From: Streptosporangium minutum
GTDB taxonomy: Bacteria; Actinomycetota; Actinomycetes; Streptosporangiales; Streptosporangiaceae
Reading direction: 5' to 3'
Length of the DNA: 64,000 nt
NCBI RefSeq assembly: GCF_002149035.1
Contig: NZ_NGFP01000004.1
Coordinates: forward strand, 29,974 to 93,973
Shown: piece after piece, positions 49,233 to 58,422 of the stretch
How positions within the stretch are numbered: position 1 is the stretch's first letter
Layout of the letters: each line of letters opens with the position of its first letter
Notes under the pieces: model-generated
Database searches by the model: none
The model's input: the letters and a program-made list of their open reading frames with translations, nothing else
Told to the model about the DNA's origin: nothing
Program-made: the position numbers and the translations under genes

Positions 49233-50174
49233 CTACTTGTCGGCCTCCACCGGCGGGACGACGTCGGCGCCGGGGGCGTCCGCGCCCTTGGCGAACTCGC
49301 CCTCCTTGGCGGTGACGGCGTGCCCGCCGAACTGGTTGCGCAGGGCCGCGACGACCTTCATGGCCGGGGAGTCCTCCTGCCGGGAGGCGAACCTGGCGTA
49401 CAGCGCGGCGGTGATGACCGGCAGCGGCACCGCGTGGTCCACGGCCGCCTGCACCGTCCACCGGCCCTCGCCGGAGTCCTGCGCGTAGCCCTTCAGCTCG
49501 GCCAGGGCCGGGTCCTCGTCGAGCGCGCGGACCATCAGGTCCAGCAGCCACGAACGGATGACCGTGCCGTGCCGCCAGCTCTTGAAGGCGCCGGGCACGT
49601 CGGTCACGACGTCGGAGGCCTCAAGCAGCTCCCAGCCCTCGGCGAAGGCCTGCATCATGCCGTACTCGATGCCGTTGTGGACCATCTTGGCGAAGTGGCC
49701 GGCGCCGACGTCGCCCGCGTGGACGAAGCCGCCCTCCTCGGGCTTGAGGGTCTCGAAGACCGGCATCAGCCGCTCGACCTCGGGCTTGGAGCCGCCGACC
49801 ATCAGCGCGTAGCCGTTCTCCAGGCCCCAGATCCCGCCGCTGACGCCGCAGTCGGCGAAGCCGATCTCCTTGGCTCCCAGCTCGGCGGCGTGCTTCTGGT
49901 CGTCCAGATAGTGCGAGTTGCCGCCGTCGATCACGATGTCGCCGGCCGACAGCAGGTTGCCGAGCTCCTCGATCGTCGCCTGGGTCGGCGCTCCCGCGGG
50001 CACCATGACCCACACCGCGCGCGGCGCCTGGAGCCGATCCACCAGGTCCTTCAGGCTTGAGACGTCACTGACCGCCGGATCGCGGTCGTAGCCGACGACG
50101 TCGTGACCGCCGCGGCGCAGCCGCTCGGCCATGTTGCCGCCCATCTTGCCCAGTCCGACCATGCCGATCTGCAT
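49233..50174 (-). CDS. gnd: 6-phosphogluconate dehydrogenase, decarboxylating (short type)
   Basis: Oxidises 6-phosphogluconate to ribulose 5-phosphate in the pentose phosphate pathway. 313 aa, the shorter class usually NAD-linked. Nucleotide-binding MQIGMVGLGKMGGNMAERL, substrate signatures IDGGNSHYLDD and FADCGVSGGIWGLENGYALM, and the catalytic Lys in GHFAKMVHNGIEYGMMQAF. The location between dnaN and recF is conserved in filamentous actinomycetes. Confidence 0.96.
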   Translation of the reverse strand: MQIGMVGLGKMGGNMAERLRRGGHDVVGYDRDPAVSDVSSLKDLVDRLQAPRAVWVMVPAGAPTQATIEELGNLLSAGDIVIDGGNSHYLDDQKHAAELGAKEIGFADCGVSGGIWGLENGYALMVGGSKPEVERLMPVFETLKPEEGGFVHAGDVGAGHFAKMVHNGIEYGMMQAFAEGWELLEASDVVTDVPGAFKSWRHGTVIRSWLLDLMVRALDEDPALAELKGYAQDSGEGRWTVQAAVDHAVPLPVITAALYARFASRQEDSPAMKVVAALRNQFGGHAVTAKEGEFAKGADAPGADVVPPVEADK

Positions 50175-50206
50175 ACGAGCACCCCCTTCAGGGTTCCATC
50201 ATCCAC

Positions 50207-50944
50207 CTACACCCGGCGTGCCAGCGCGAGCCGTACCAGATCGGCGTTTCCGTCAACAGGATCACCCACAGGGCTGTGGAGGACGTCCTCCAGGCCGATG
50301 CGCGTGGCCAGGCCCAACTGCCCCGCCTCGTCCACAAGTATCCAAGCCGGTCCCTCCTCCCCGTGGAGGAGCCGCGGGCCGGGGACGGAGAGCTCGTCCA
50401 GACGGCCGAGCACGGTGTGCGCGCGCGACACGGCGGTGTCGGCGGAGCCCCCGATGATCTCGACGAGAACCCGCACGCACTCCAGCCCCGTCGAGGCGAG
50501 CGCGTCGGCGTCGTCCACGGACCAGACCCCGGCCTCGACCCCCACGCCGAGCCGTCGGAGATCATGCCACAGGTCGGAGAAGCCGGGTTCGGAGAGGTTC
50601 ACCGAAGCGAAGTCCGGCCGGTCCTCCTCGGGAAGTGCGGCCCAGCCGCCCACGGCCTCGCGCCTCGCCTCCACGTCCCCGCCCGTCATCCACAGCCCCG
50701 TGCTCACCCCGACGGGAAGCCCGGGGCAGGCCCGCCGTACCGCGCGGACGGCCGCACCGACGTGGACGGCGCTGAGCGACTCGCTGCCCGCCTCGTCACG
50801 CGGATGCATGTGCACGGCCGCCGCACCCGCCTCACGGGCCTCACGGGCCGCCTCAGCGAGCTCCAGGGGGGTCAGGGGAAGGGCCGGGTGGTCCCCGGCC
50901 TTCCTGCTCCCGTTGAGACATGCCTTGATCATGGTCACGCCCAT
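50207..50944 (-). CDS. BKACE (beta-keto acid cleavage enzyme) family protein
   Basis: A 245-aa TIM-barrel protein of the DUF849/3-keto-5-aminohexanoate cleavage family. The family start is IKACLNGSRKAGDHPALPLT, with the zinc ligands in AVHMHPRDEAGSESL. Members condense beta-keto acids with acetyl-CoA; specificity varies widely and is not predictable here. It lies between dnaN and gnd, where actinomycetes usually have nothing, so it appears to be an insertion into the origin block. GGGAG precedes ATG 50944. Confidence 0.88.
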   Translation of the reverse strand: MGVTMIKACLNGSRKAGDHPALPLTPLELAEAAREAREAGAAAVHMHPRDEAGSESLSAVHVGAAVRAVRRACPGLPVGVSTGLWMTGGDVEARREAVGGWAALPEEDRPDFASVNLSEPGFSDLWHDLRRLGVGVEAGVWSVDDADALASTGLECVRVLVEIIGGSADTAVSRAHTVLGRLDELSVPGPRLLHGEEGPAWILVDEAGQLGLATRIGLEDVLHSPVGDPVDGNADLVRLALARRV

Positions 50945-51009
50945 CCACGGCTCCCGGTGAGGTCCGGCGTCCGCGGCCGGGGCTCTCCCGGCCGCTCCGG
51001 GACAGGGTG

Positions 51010-52149
51010 TCAGCTCGACAGGCGGATGGGCATGATCAGGTAGCGGTAGTCGGGGACGCCCTCGTCGTCCACGTGCTTGCCGCCGGTGAGGATCGCGGGC
51101 TTGGTGGAGGTGGTCATCTGCAGGCGGGCCACGTCGGAGTCGATCGCGCCGAGCCCCTCAAGCAGGAACTGGTGGTTGAAGGCGATGTTGATGTCGTCGC
51201 CCTCGAAGTCGACCGGGAGCACCTCGACCGCCTGGGCCTCGTCGCCGCTGCCCGCCTCCAGGACGACCTCGTCGCCGCGGAAGGCCAGCCGGACCGGGGT
51301 GTTGCGCTCGGCGACCAGGGCCACGCGCTTGACGGCCTCGACGAACGCGCTCGTGGACAGATCGGCCCGGGCCGAGAACTCGGTCGGCAGCAGCGAGCGG
51401 TACTTGGGGAACTCCGGGTCGAGCAGGCGGGTGGTGGTGCGGCGACCGGCGCTGGAGAAGCCGATCATGCCCTCGCCGGTGCCGCCGACGGAGCTCATCG
51501 CGATCTCGACCTCGGCGCCGGTGCTCCCCAGGGCCTTCGCCGCGTCGGCGAGGGTCTTGCCGGGGATCATGGCGATCGCCGAGAAGTCGGGCTGGCCCGG
51601 CTGCCACTTCAGCTCCCGTACGGCGAGGCGGTAGCGGTCGGTGGCGGCGAGGGTGACGGTGTCGCCCTCGATCTCCACACGCACGCCGGTCAGCATCGGC
51701 AGGGTGTCGTCCTTGCCGGCGGCCACGGCGACCTGGCCGACGGCCGAGGCGAACACGTCGCTGCCCACCCGCCCGGCGGCCGGGGGCATCGTCGGCAGGG
51801 AGGGGTAGTCCTCCACAGGCATGGTGAGAAGTGTGAACCGGGCGCTGCCACAGGTGACGACCGCCTTCGCGCCCTCCACGACGAAGTCCACCGGCTGTGC
51901 GGGGAGCGCCCTGGTGATCTCGGCGAGGAGCCGGCCCGAGACGAGCACCACGCCCGCCTCGCCGCTCTGCGGTTCGAGGGTCACCTCGGCGGAGACCTCG
52001 TAGTCGAAGCCGGAGAGCTTGAGCTGCCCCTTCTCCGTGACCTCGAGACGCATGCCGGCCAGCACCGGCACGGAGGGACGCGCCGGAAGACTGCGTGCCG
52101 TCCATGCGACCGCCTCAGCGAGCACGTCTCGCTCGATCCGGAACATCAC
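51010..52149 (-). CDS. dnaN: DNA polymerase III beta sliding clamp
   Basis: Ring-shaped processivity clamp, 379 aa. Starts FRIERDVLAEAVAWTARSLP and ends with the clamp's YLIMPIRL motif. The clamp-binding pocket residues and three repeated domains are in order. GTG 52149 (followed at once by ATG) has AGGAGG upstream. Standard second gene after dnaA. Confidence 0.98.
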   Translation of the reverse strand: MMFRIERDVLAEAVAWTARSLPARPSVPVLAGMRLEVTEKGQLKLSGFDYEVSAEVTLEPQSGEAGVVLVSGRLLAEITRALPAQPVDFVVEGAKAVVTCGSARFTLLTMPVEDYPSLPTMPPAAGRVGSDVFASAVGQVAVAAGKDDTLPMLTGVRVEIEGDTVTLAATDRYRLAVRELKWQPGQPDFSAIAMIPGKTLADAAKALGSTGAEVEIAMSSVGGTGEGMIGFSSAGRRTTTRLLDPEFPKYRSLLPTEFSARADLSTSAFVEAVKRVALVAERNTPVRLAFRGDEVVLEAGSGDEAQAVEVLPVDFEGDDINIAFNHQFLLEGLGAIDSDVARLQMTTSTKPAILTGGKHVDDEGVPDYRYLIMPIRLSS

Positions 52150-52722
52150 GTGGATCTGCCTCCTGTGTGTTGAGCGCTCTTCGCTCGGTGCCTTGGGTTC
52201 GGATGTTCACTGTCCCGCACATGCGCTCCCCGGAACCCCTCTATGGCTCTTGGGTTTTCTAGTTAGAGATACAAGGGGTCATCGCATTAGGGGCTGTGGA
52301 AACTGTGGAAGATCGTTGTTTTCGCAGGTCAAGTATAGTTTTTCCATCCACCGGGCCTGTGGGTGGAAGGTGTGGAGAACTCAAGGGCCTGGGGAGAACC
52401 GAGCTCTGCACACAGGCCGTCCCCAGATCTTGGTGTCTTCATCCACCGGTTATCCACGAGGTTTCCCCAGGTTCTCCACGGGGTAGAGAGTCGTTTTGTC
52501 CCTGGGGAAAACTCTCTTCACAGGGCGTCCACAAGTTGTCCACGAGTTCTCCCCAGGTTGTCCCCAGGTTGTCCCCAGATTCATCCCCAGGCCGTGGAGA
52601 CGCCCGGAACCCCCCGGACCAGCGTTGATCATGGTCGGGCGCGCCGATCGCCTCCGGATGACACGTCCGTACCACTGATCCACAAGGTTTTCCACAGCCT
52701 GTGCATCACGGTGGAGGGAATC
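52150..52722. other. oriC: Replication origin (oriC), dnaA-dnaN intergenic
   Basis: 573 bp with many DnaA-box-like 9-mers: TTATCCACG 52450-52458, TTGTCCACG 52536-52544, TTGTCCCCA 52558-52566 and 52569-52577, TTTTCCACA 52688-52696, plus looser copies (CTGTGGAAA, TTCTCCACG, CGTCCACAAG). A locally AT-rich stretch at about 52245-52350 (GGTTTTCTAGTTAGAGATAC, AGTATAGTTTTTCC) could be the unwinding element. Position and content match actinomycete oriC. Confidence 0.88.
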
Positions 52723-54471
52723 TCATCCATTGCGCGACTGCTGCTTGATCCTCGTGGTGAGTTCGTTGACCTGGTTGTAGATCGAACGACGCTCCGCCAT
52801 GAGCGAGCGGATCTTCCGGTCGGCGTGCATGACCGTGGTGTGGTCGCGTCCGCCGAACTGCTGGCCGATCTTCGGCAGCGACATGTCGGTGAGCTCCCTG
52901 CACAGATACATGGCGATCTGCCGGGCGGTGACCAGGACGCGCGAGCGCGACCCGCCGCACAGGTCGTCGATCGACAGGCCGAAGTAGGCGGCGGTGGACG
53001 CCATGATCGTGGCGACCGTTATCTCGGAGCCGGCGTCCTCGGTGATCAGGTCCTTGAGCACGACCTCGGTGAGCTGCAGGTCGACCGACTGCCTGTTGAG
53101 GCTGGCGAACGCGGTGACCCTGATCAGGGCCCCCTCCAGCTCGCGGATGTTGGTGGAGATGCGGCTGGCGATGTACTCCAGCACCTCGGGCGGGGCGGCC
53201 AGGCCCTCCTGGATCGCCTTCTTGCGCAGGATCGCGATGCGGGTCTCCAGCTCGGGCGGCTGGACGTCGGTGATCAGGCCCCACTCGAACCGGTTGCGGA
53301 GCCGGTCCTCCAGGGTGACGAGCTGCTTGGGCGCCCGGTCGCTGGAGATGACGATCTGCTTGTTGGCGTTGTGCAGGGTGTTGAAGGTGTGGAAGAACTC
53401 CTCCTGCGTCTGCTCCTTGCCCTCAAGGAACTGGATGTCGTCCACGAGCAGGATGTCGACCGCGCGGTAGCGGCTGCGGAAGCCGTCGGCCTTGTGGTCG
53501 CGGATGGAGTTGATGAAGTCGTTCGTGAACTCCTCCGAGCTGACGTATCTCACCCGCGCGCCGTCGTAGAGGCTCTGCGCGTAGTGGCCGATCGCGTGCA
53601 GCAGGTGGGTCTTCCCCAGGCCCGAGTCGCCGTAGATGAACAGCGGGTTGTACGCCTTGGCCGGCGCCTCGGCCACCGCGACGGCGGCCGCGTGGGCGAA
53701 GCGGTTGCTGGAGCCGATGACGAAGGTCTCGAAAGTGTACTTCGGGTTCAGTCGGGCGGGCTCCCCCTGGGTACGGCTGCCGCGGCCGTCCCACCGGTTG
53801 TGCACACCGCCGGCGCCCGGGGCCTGCGCGGGCCGCTCGAAGGTGTCCGGTTCCGAACGCGAGGGAGGAGAGGGCCGCGGGGTGTATCCGCCTCGGCCGT
53901 ATCCGCCGCCCTGCTCCGCCGGGGGCGGGGCCGGGGAGGACTCCGCGGGGAGGTACGGCTGCGCCTGCTCCTCCCTGTGTTGATAGGTGTAGGAGAACGG
54001 CTGGGCCTGTGGCTGATGCTGTGGATACTCGGTGGACGGCGGGGCCGCGGTCCCGGCGGCCGGATAGGGGTGCTGGGACCCGGAAGCGCCGTGGTGCTGG
54101 GGGGTTACCGGCTGTGCATAAGTCTGCTGCGGCCCGCCACTCTGTGGATAACTCTTGGGCGGCGCCTGTGGATAGGACTCCGGGCGGGAGGCGACACCGG
54201 AGTCGGAGCCCGTGGCGCTGGGGTCCACCATGACCGCGACCCGCATCGGGCGGCCGAACTCCTGGGAGAGCGCGTGGCTGATCAGGGGACGGAGCTTGTC
54301 CTCCAGGACATCCCTGGCGAAATCGTTGGGGGCCGCGAGCACCACGGTGTCGTTCATGAGGCCGAAGGGCCGGGTCATGCTGAGCCAGACACGCTGCTGG
54401 GACGGGACGCTCTCGTTGAGGGAGTTCTCCAGCGCCCGTGCCCATACCGCGCTGAGATCCATTCCATCCAT
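52723..54471 (-). CDS. dnaA: Chromosomal replication initiator DnaA
   Basis: AAA+ initiator, 582 aa. Domain I begins [20 protein letters not shown]; a long Pro/Gln/Tyr-rich linker (residues ~95-240) is typical of actinomycetes. Domain III has Walker [19 protein letters not shown] and Walker [18 protein letters not shown]. Domain IV ends with the DnaA-box-binding signature [18 protein letters not shown] 54471 has GGAGGTG upstream. Confidence 0.98.
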   Translation of the reverse strand: MDGMDLSAVWARALENSLNESVPSQQRVWLSMTRPFGLMNDTVVLAAPNDFARDVLEDKLRPLISHALSQEFGRPMRVAVMVDPSATGSDSGVASRPESYPQAPPKSYPQSGGPQQTYAQPVTPQHHGASGSQHPYPAAGTAAPPSTEYPQHQPQAQPFSYTYQHREEQAQPYLPAESSPAPPPAEQGGGYGRGGYTPRPSPPSRSEPDTFERPAQAPGAGGVHNRWDGRGSRTQGEPARLNPKYTFETFVIGSSNRFAHAAAVAVAEAPAKAYNPLFIYGDSGLGKTHLLHAIGHYAQSLYDGARVRYVSSEEFTNDFINSIRDHKADGFRSRYRAVDILLVDDIQFLEGKEQTQEEFFHTFNTLHNANKQIVISSDRAPKQLVTLEDRLRNRFEWGLITDVQPPELETRIAILRKKAIQEGLAAPPEVLEYIASRISTNIRELEGALIRVTAFASLNRQSVDLQLTEVVLKDLITEDAGSEITVATIMASTAAYFGLSIDDLCGGSRSRVLVTARQIAMYLCRELTDMSLPKIGQQFGGRDHTTVMHADRKIRSLMAERRSIYNQVNELTTRIKQQSRNG

Positions 54472-54989
54472 GCCCGGCTCACCTCCTCCGACGCGGCCCC
54501 CGTGAGCTCACCGCGATCTGTTTATCCACACCGATGATCGCCGGGCGCATCGGATTTCCCCGTTGTCCACATGCCGGCCTGCCCGTGGCTCCGCGGAGGC
54601 GCTGCCTGAAATCCACATCGAATCCACACGGTGTGCACAGCCCCGCACTTGCCGCCTGACGCGTTCCGGCAGCGGAGAGAAGGTCTGGGAGGGCCGACAG
54701 TAGCCCTGTCCACAGCTGTGTACAAGACGTTGTCCACAGCCTAGTGGCAGTGCGGGGGAGGCTGAGTGCACATCCTGTGGACGGCGGGGCGGCGGTGGAT
54801 AAAGGGGCTGTGGATTCGTGGATAACCTATATCCGCGTGTCTCCGGTTTGACCTGGACACGCGTTCCCCGTAGCGTACGACGGTCGGCTTGCCACGCGAC
54901 GGCTATTTCGCATGCCCCGCTTCCGGCAAGCCAGCCATCGTCGAGCGTCCCCATGTGCTGGGGATGCGTCTCAAGCCTGGAGCCCACTC
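54472..54989. promoter_or_regulatory. dnaA-rpmH intergenic region with DnaA boxes
   Basis: 518 bp between divergent genes. Consensus boxes: TTATCCACA 54522-54530, TTGTCCACA 54563-54571 and 54730-54738, and in reverse orientation TTATCCACC (54794-54802) and TTATCCACG (54817-54825); looser ones (CTGTCCACA near 54706) add to them. They suggest autoregulation of dnaA and possibly a second half of the origin. The rpmH promoter is at the right. Confidence 0.8.
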
Positions 54990-55127
54990 GTGAGCAAGCG
55001 TACTTTCCAGCCGAACAACCGTCGTCGCGCCAAGACCCACGGCTTCCGGCTGCGCATGCGCACCCGCGCCGGCCGCGCCATCCTGGCCGCCCGCCGCCGC
55101 AAGGGCCGCGCCGAGCTCTCCGCCTGA
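54990..55127 (+). CDS. rpmH: 50S ribosomal protein L34
   Basis: A 45-aa, strongly basic ribosomal protein from GTG 54990: [20 protein letters not shown], then [16 protein letters not shown], the full L34 signature. First gene of the rpmH-rnpA-yidD-yidC-jag cluster, divergent from dnaA. Confidence 0.97.
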   Translation: MSKRTFQPNNRRRAKTHGFRLRMRTRAGRAILAARRRKGRAELSA

Positions 55128-55236
55128 CGCATCCGTTGCGCCCGGTCCGCCGGGCCAAGGCAGCGTTCCGTCGCCCGTCGGCCGTGATGTCGGCGGGCGA
55201 TAGCCGTACCTGCCCAGGGTCAGACAAGGTTCTCTC

Positions 55237-55611
55237 GTGTTGCCGTCCGGGTCCCGCATGCGTCGGGGCGAGGAGTTCGCCAACGCGGTCAGAAAGGGAA
55301 GCCGTGCAGGCCGTCCCACCCTGGTCGCGCATTTAAGCGTGCGCGCGGATACGGACGAGCCGCCCCTGGTGGGATTCGTGGTGAGCCGTGCCGTGGGAGG
55401 CGCGGTCATCCGAAATAGAGTCAAACGTCAATTGAGACACCTCATCCGGGACCGTCTGCATCGTCTTCCGAGAGGTAGCCTGCTGGTTGTACGCGCCAAT
55501 CCACCGGCCGCGTCCGCGCGACGCGAGCGCCTTGCCGCCGAACTCGACGTCGCGCTGGATCGTTTACTCAGGCGGCGAGAGCCTCCCAAGGCTCACATGG
55601 ATGGGCGATGA
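55237..55611 (+). CDS. rnpA: Ribonuclease P protein component
   Basis: The protein subunit of RNase P, 124 aa, from GTG 55237 with AAGG upstream. The RNR motif is [20 protein letters not shown], and [13 protein letters not shown] precedes it. The C-terminal extension is Arg-rich. The stop overlaps the yidD start. Confidence 0.96.
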   Translation: MLPSGSRMRRGEEFANAVRKGSRAGRPTLVAHLSVRADTDEPPLVGFVVSRAVGGAVIRNRVKRQLRHLIRDRLHRLPRGSLLVVRANPPAASARRERLAAELDVALDRLLRRREPPKAHMDGR

Positions 55612-55889
55612 TGACGGCGCAGCAGATCGCCGGAGTTTCTCCGGCTGCCAGGATCCTGATGGCTCCTATCCGGTTCTACCGGACCTTCGTGAGCCCTCTG
55701 CTGGGTCCTCGTTGCCGTTTCCATCCTTCGTGCAGCGCTTACGGCCTTGAGGCGATGGCCGTCCACGGTGCGCTGCGCGGCACATGGTTGACGATCCGGA
55801 GAATCGGGCGTTGCCACCCATTCCATCCCGGAGGTTTTGACCCGGTGCCCCCACGCCCGGGCCGGTCCGACGAAACGCAAGGGAGCTAG
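55608..55889 (+). CDS. yidD: Membrane protein insertion efficiency factor YidD
   Basis: A 93-aa protein with the YidD core [31 protein letters not shown] and [18 protein letters not shown]. It aids insertion of membrane proteins with YidC. The ATG overlaps the rnpA stop by 4 bp and yidC follows 4 bp later, so all three are coupled. Confidence 0.96.
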   Translation: MMTAQQIAGVSPAARILMAPIRFYRTFVSPLLGPRCRFHPSCSAYGLEAMAVHGALRGTWLTIRRIGRCHPFHPGGFDPVPPRPGRSDETQGS

Positions 55890-55893
55890 CTCG

Positions 55894-56844
55894 GTGGAGC
55901 TGTCCTGGCTGAACTGGCTTTACACAGCCGTCGCCCAAGTCATCACCTGGATTCACCAGGGTTATAGCAGCTTCCTCGCCCCTGACAGCGGGCTGACCTG
56001 GGCGCTGACCATCATCACCCTGACGGTGCTGATGCGGCTGCTGATCTTCCCTCTCTTCCTCAAGCAGATGCGCTCGTCGAAGAAGATGCAGGAGCTGGCG
56101 CCGAAGGTTCAGGAACTGCGCAAGCGTTACAAGAACGACAAGCAGCGCATGAACCAGGAGGTCATGGCGCTGTACCAGGGGCAGGGGGCCAACCCGCTCG
56201 GCGGCTGTCTGCCGATCGTGGCCCAGTTCCCCATCTTCATCTCGATGTTCACCGTGCTGCAGGCGATGGCCAACGGCCAGCTCAAGTTCGGCATGACGCA
56301 ACATCTCGTCGACAGCGCCCGCGCGGCGCACATCTTCGGCGCGCCCCTGCCGGCGACGTTCTGGACCGACTCGGCCGACATCATCAAGCTGGGCGCCGAC
56401 CCGGTCGTCACCAAGGTCGTTCTCGCGGTCTTCGTGGCGATCAGCTCGCTGACCACCTTCCTCACCGTCCGGCAGAGCGTGACCCGCTCGATGGCCCAGA
56501 TGCCGGACAACCCGATGGCCCAGCAGCAGAAGATCCTGATGTACATCTCGCCGCTGTTCGCGATCTTCTCGCTGAACTTCCCCCTCGGCCTGATCCTCTA
56601 CTGGGTCACCACCAACCTCTGGACTCTCGGGCAGCAGCACTGGTTCTACAGCCGCAACCCCTCCCCGGTGGCCGACGCCAAGGGCAACATGGTCATGCCC
56701 GAGCCCAAGCCGGGCCTGCTGAGCAAGGTCAGGAAGTCCGCTCCCGAGCCCGAGGCGCCCCCCGCGGCGCCCGAGCCCAAGCCGATCCGCCAGCAGCCGA
56801 CCCGCCAGCCCCGCAGCAAGCGGACGGGCAGCAAGAAGTCCTGA
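55894..56844 (+). CDS. yidC: Membrane protein insertase YidC
   Basis: Oxa1/YidC/Alb3 insertase, 316 aa from GTG 55894 (AGGGAG upstream). Typical five-helix core: LTWALTIITLTVLMRLLIFP, a charged coiled hairpin (MQELAPKVQELRKRYKND), NPLGGCLPIVAQFPIFISMF and LPLGLILYWVTTNLW-like last helix (NFPLGLILYWVTTN). The Pro/Lys-rich C-terminal tail is positively charged, as in actinomycete homologues. Confidence 0.96.
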   Translation: MELSWLNWLYTAVAQVITWIHQGYSSFLAPDSGLTWALTIITLTVLMRLLIFPLFLKQMRSSKKMQELAPKVQELRKRYKNDKQRMNQEVMALYQGQGANPLGGCLPIVAQFPIFISMFTVLQAMANGQLKFGMTQHLVDSARAAHIFGAPLPATFWTDSADIIKLGADPVVTKVVLAVFVAISSLTTFLTVRQSVTRSMAQMPDNPMAQQQKILMYISPLFAIFSLNFPLGLILYWVTTNLWTLGQQHWFYSRNPSPVADAKGNMVMPEPKPGLLSKVRKSAPEPEAPPAAPEPKPIRQQPTRQPRSKRTGSKKS

Positions 56845-56877
56845 CGACATCCCGACAGTACGAAGGAGTGGCCGGAC

Positions 56878-57381
56878 GTGACCGAGGCCGAGGCCGAAAA
56901 GGAGACCGTGAAAGCGGCTCCTGATCTCGCTGCGCTGGAGCAGGAAGGCGAGATCGCGGCGGACTACGTCGAGGGTCTGCTCGACATCGCCGACATCGAC
57001 GGTGACATCGACATGGACGTCGAAGGCGATCGCGCCGTGGTGTCGGTCGTGGACATCAAGGGCGGCGACCTCGTGGGCCCCAACGGCGAGGTGCTGGAGG
57101 CGATCCAGGAGCTGACCCGGCTCGCCGTCCATCGCCAGACCGGAGAGCGCTCGCGGCTGATGCTGGACATCGGCGGTTACCGCGACCGCCGCCGGACGGA
57201 GCTGCGCGAGCTCGGCACCAAGATCGCCGCGGACGTCAAGCGCGACGGCGAGCCCAAGTCGTTGCAGCCGATGACCCCGTTCGAGCGCAAGATCGTGCAC
57301 GACGCGGTCGCGGCGGCGGGCCTGCGGAGCGAGTCCGAGGGCGAGGAGCCCCGTCGCTTCGTGGTGGTCCTGCCCGTATAG
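56878..57381 (+). CDS. jag: Jag/KhpB RNA-binding protein
   Basis: A 167-aa KH plus R3H protein. The KH-like part is DLVGPNGEVLEAIQELTRLA, followed by LMLDIGGYRDRRRTELRELG; the R3H motif is LQPMTPFERKIVHDAV, ending RFVVVLP. The N-terminal acidic helix replaces the usual Jag-N domain, as in other actinobacteria. GTG 56878 has AAGGAG. Confidence 0.94.
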   Translation: MTEAEAEKETVKAAPDLAALEQEGEIAADYVEGLLDIADIDGDIDMDVEGDRAVVSVVDIKGGDLVGPNGEVLEAIQELTRLAVHRQTGERSRLMLDIGGYRDRRRTELRELGTKIAADVKRDGEPKSLQPMTPFERKIVHDAVAAAGLRSESEGEEPRRFVVVLPV

Positions 57382-57401
57382 CGGCACAAACGACGGAGAC
57401 T

Positions 57402-57440
57402 GGCCGTCGTCCCCGGTTTCTCGGGGACGGCGGCCTTTTT
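57402..57440 (+). terminator. Rho-independent terminator after jag
   Basis: Arms 57402-57415 and 57422-57435 pair over about 13 positions with one G-T pair; TTTTT follows at 57436-57440. It closes the rpmH-jag transcript. Confidence 0.92.
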
Positions 57441-57529
57441 CGCGGCCTGCCCTTGTGCGCTGCCACGGAACGGGCCGTTAGCCTTAGAAAATCCTGATCC
57501 AGACAGTTCCGAGGAAGAGTGAGCGTCGA

Positions 57530-58240
57530 GTGAGCGAGCAGATCCCCGAGCCGCCCGAGGTTGCGCGCGAGGTGTTCACCGGCGACGCCTGGTCCAGAGC
57601 GGAGACGTTCGCGGAGTTGCTGGCCGGGCCGGGCGTGGTGCGCGGACTGCTCGGCCCCCGTGAGGTGCCCCGCATCTGGGACCGTCACCTGCTCAACTGC
57701 GCCGTGGTCGCCGAGGCCGTCCCCGCCGACGTGCGGCTGGTGGACATCGGCTCGGGAGCCGGCCTGCCCGGCCTGGTGCTGGCGATCGTACGGCCGGACA
57801 TCACGGTCACCCTCCTGGAGCCGCTCCTGCGCCGGACGGTGTTCCTTGAGGAGTGCGTGGAGGCCCTGAAGCTCGGTAACGTCGAGGTGCTGCGCGGCCG
57901 GGCTGAGGAGTTCGCGGGCAGGCGCGAGTTCGACGTGGCCTCCGCACGCGCGGTGGCGCCGCTCGAACGGTTGCTGAAGTGGTCGCTGCCGCTGCTGCGC
58001 GAGGGGGGCGAGCTCCTTGCGATGAAGGGAGAGCGGGCAGCGGAGGAGCTGGCGGACGCCGAGGGGCAATTGCGGTCCAGTGGGGTGCTGACCGCCGAGC
58101 TTGTATCGGTCGGGCACGGTAAGGTCGAGCCGCCTGCAACTCTCATCCGAGTGGTCGCCGGTCGGGCCTCTGATGGAGCGCGGCAGGCCTCTCGCCGGAA
58201 GGATCGTGAATCGCGATCGAAGCGACCACGACGCCAGTAG
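57530..58240 (+). CDS. rsmG: 16S rRNA (guanine527-N7)-methyltransferase
   Basis: Methylates G527 of 16S rRNA, 236 aa. SAM motif LVDIGSGAGLPGLVLAI, then the conserved RHLLNCAVVAEAV before it and FDVASARAVAPLERLLKWSL after it. The C-terminus is a basic Arg/Lys tail. GTG 57530. Loss of this enzyme gives low-level streptomycin resistance in other bacteria. Confidence 0.96.
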   Translation: MSEQIPEPPEVAREVFTGDAWSRAETFAELLAGPGVVRGLLGPREVPRIWDRHLLNCAVVAEAVPADVRLVDIGSGAGLPGLVLAIVRPDITVTLLEPLLRRTVFLEECVEALKLGNVEVLRGRAEEFAGRREFDVASARAVAPLERLLKWSLPLLREGGELLAMKGERAAEELADAEGQLRSSGVLTAELVSVGHGKVEPPATLIRVVAGRASDGARQASRRKDRESRSKRPRRQ

Positions 58241-58422
58241 ACAGACCGAGCAAAGCGAGTACGAGGCCAGTGAATGACCGTGGAAGTGCGATCGTCGGCG
58301 CGGCGGGCGGTCTCGGCTGGCCGGAGAATCCCGTCGCCTCGCCCCATGGAAGCTCCTCTGGCCTGGGCTGGCCGGCATCGGCTCCCGCCCCCGTAGTCAG
58401 GCCGGCTGAAAGGACGACGACC

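Noticed and set aside
52261..52700. CRISPR-like appearance of repeated CCCCAGGTTGTCC units in the dnaA-dnaN gap
   Set aside because: Units are degenerate 9-mers of DnaA-box type with irregular spacing, not repeat-spacer arrays.
58270..58422. Longer parA start at 58270
   Set aside because: The extra 51 residues are low complexity and a better Shine-Dalgarno precedes GTG 58423.
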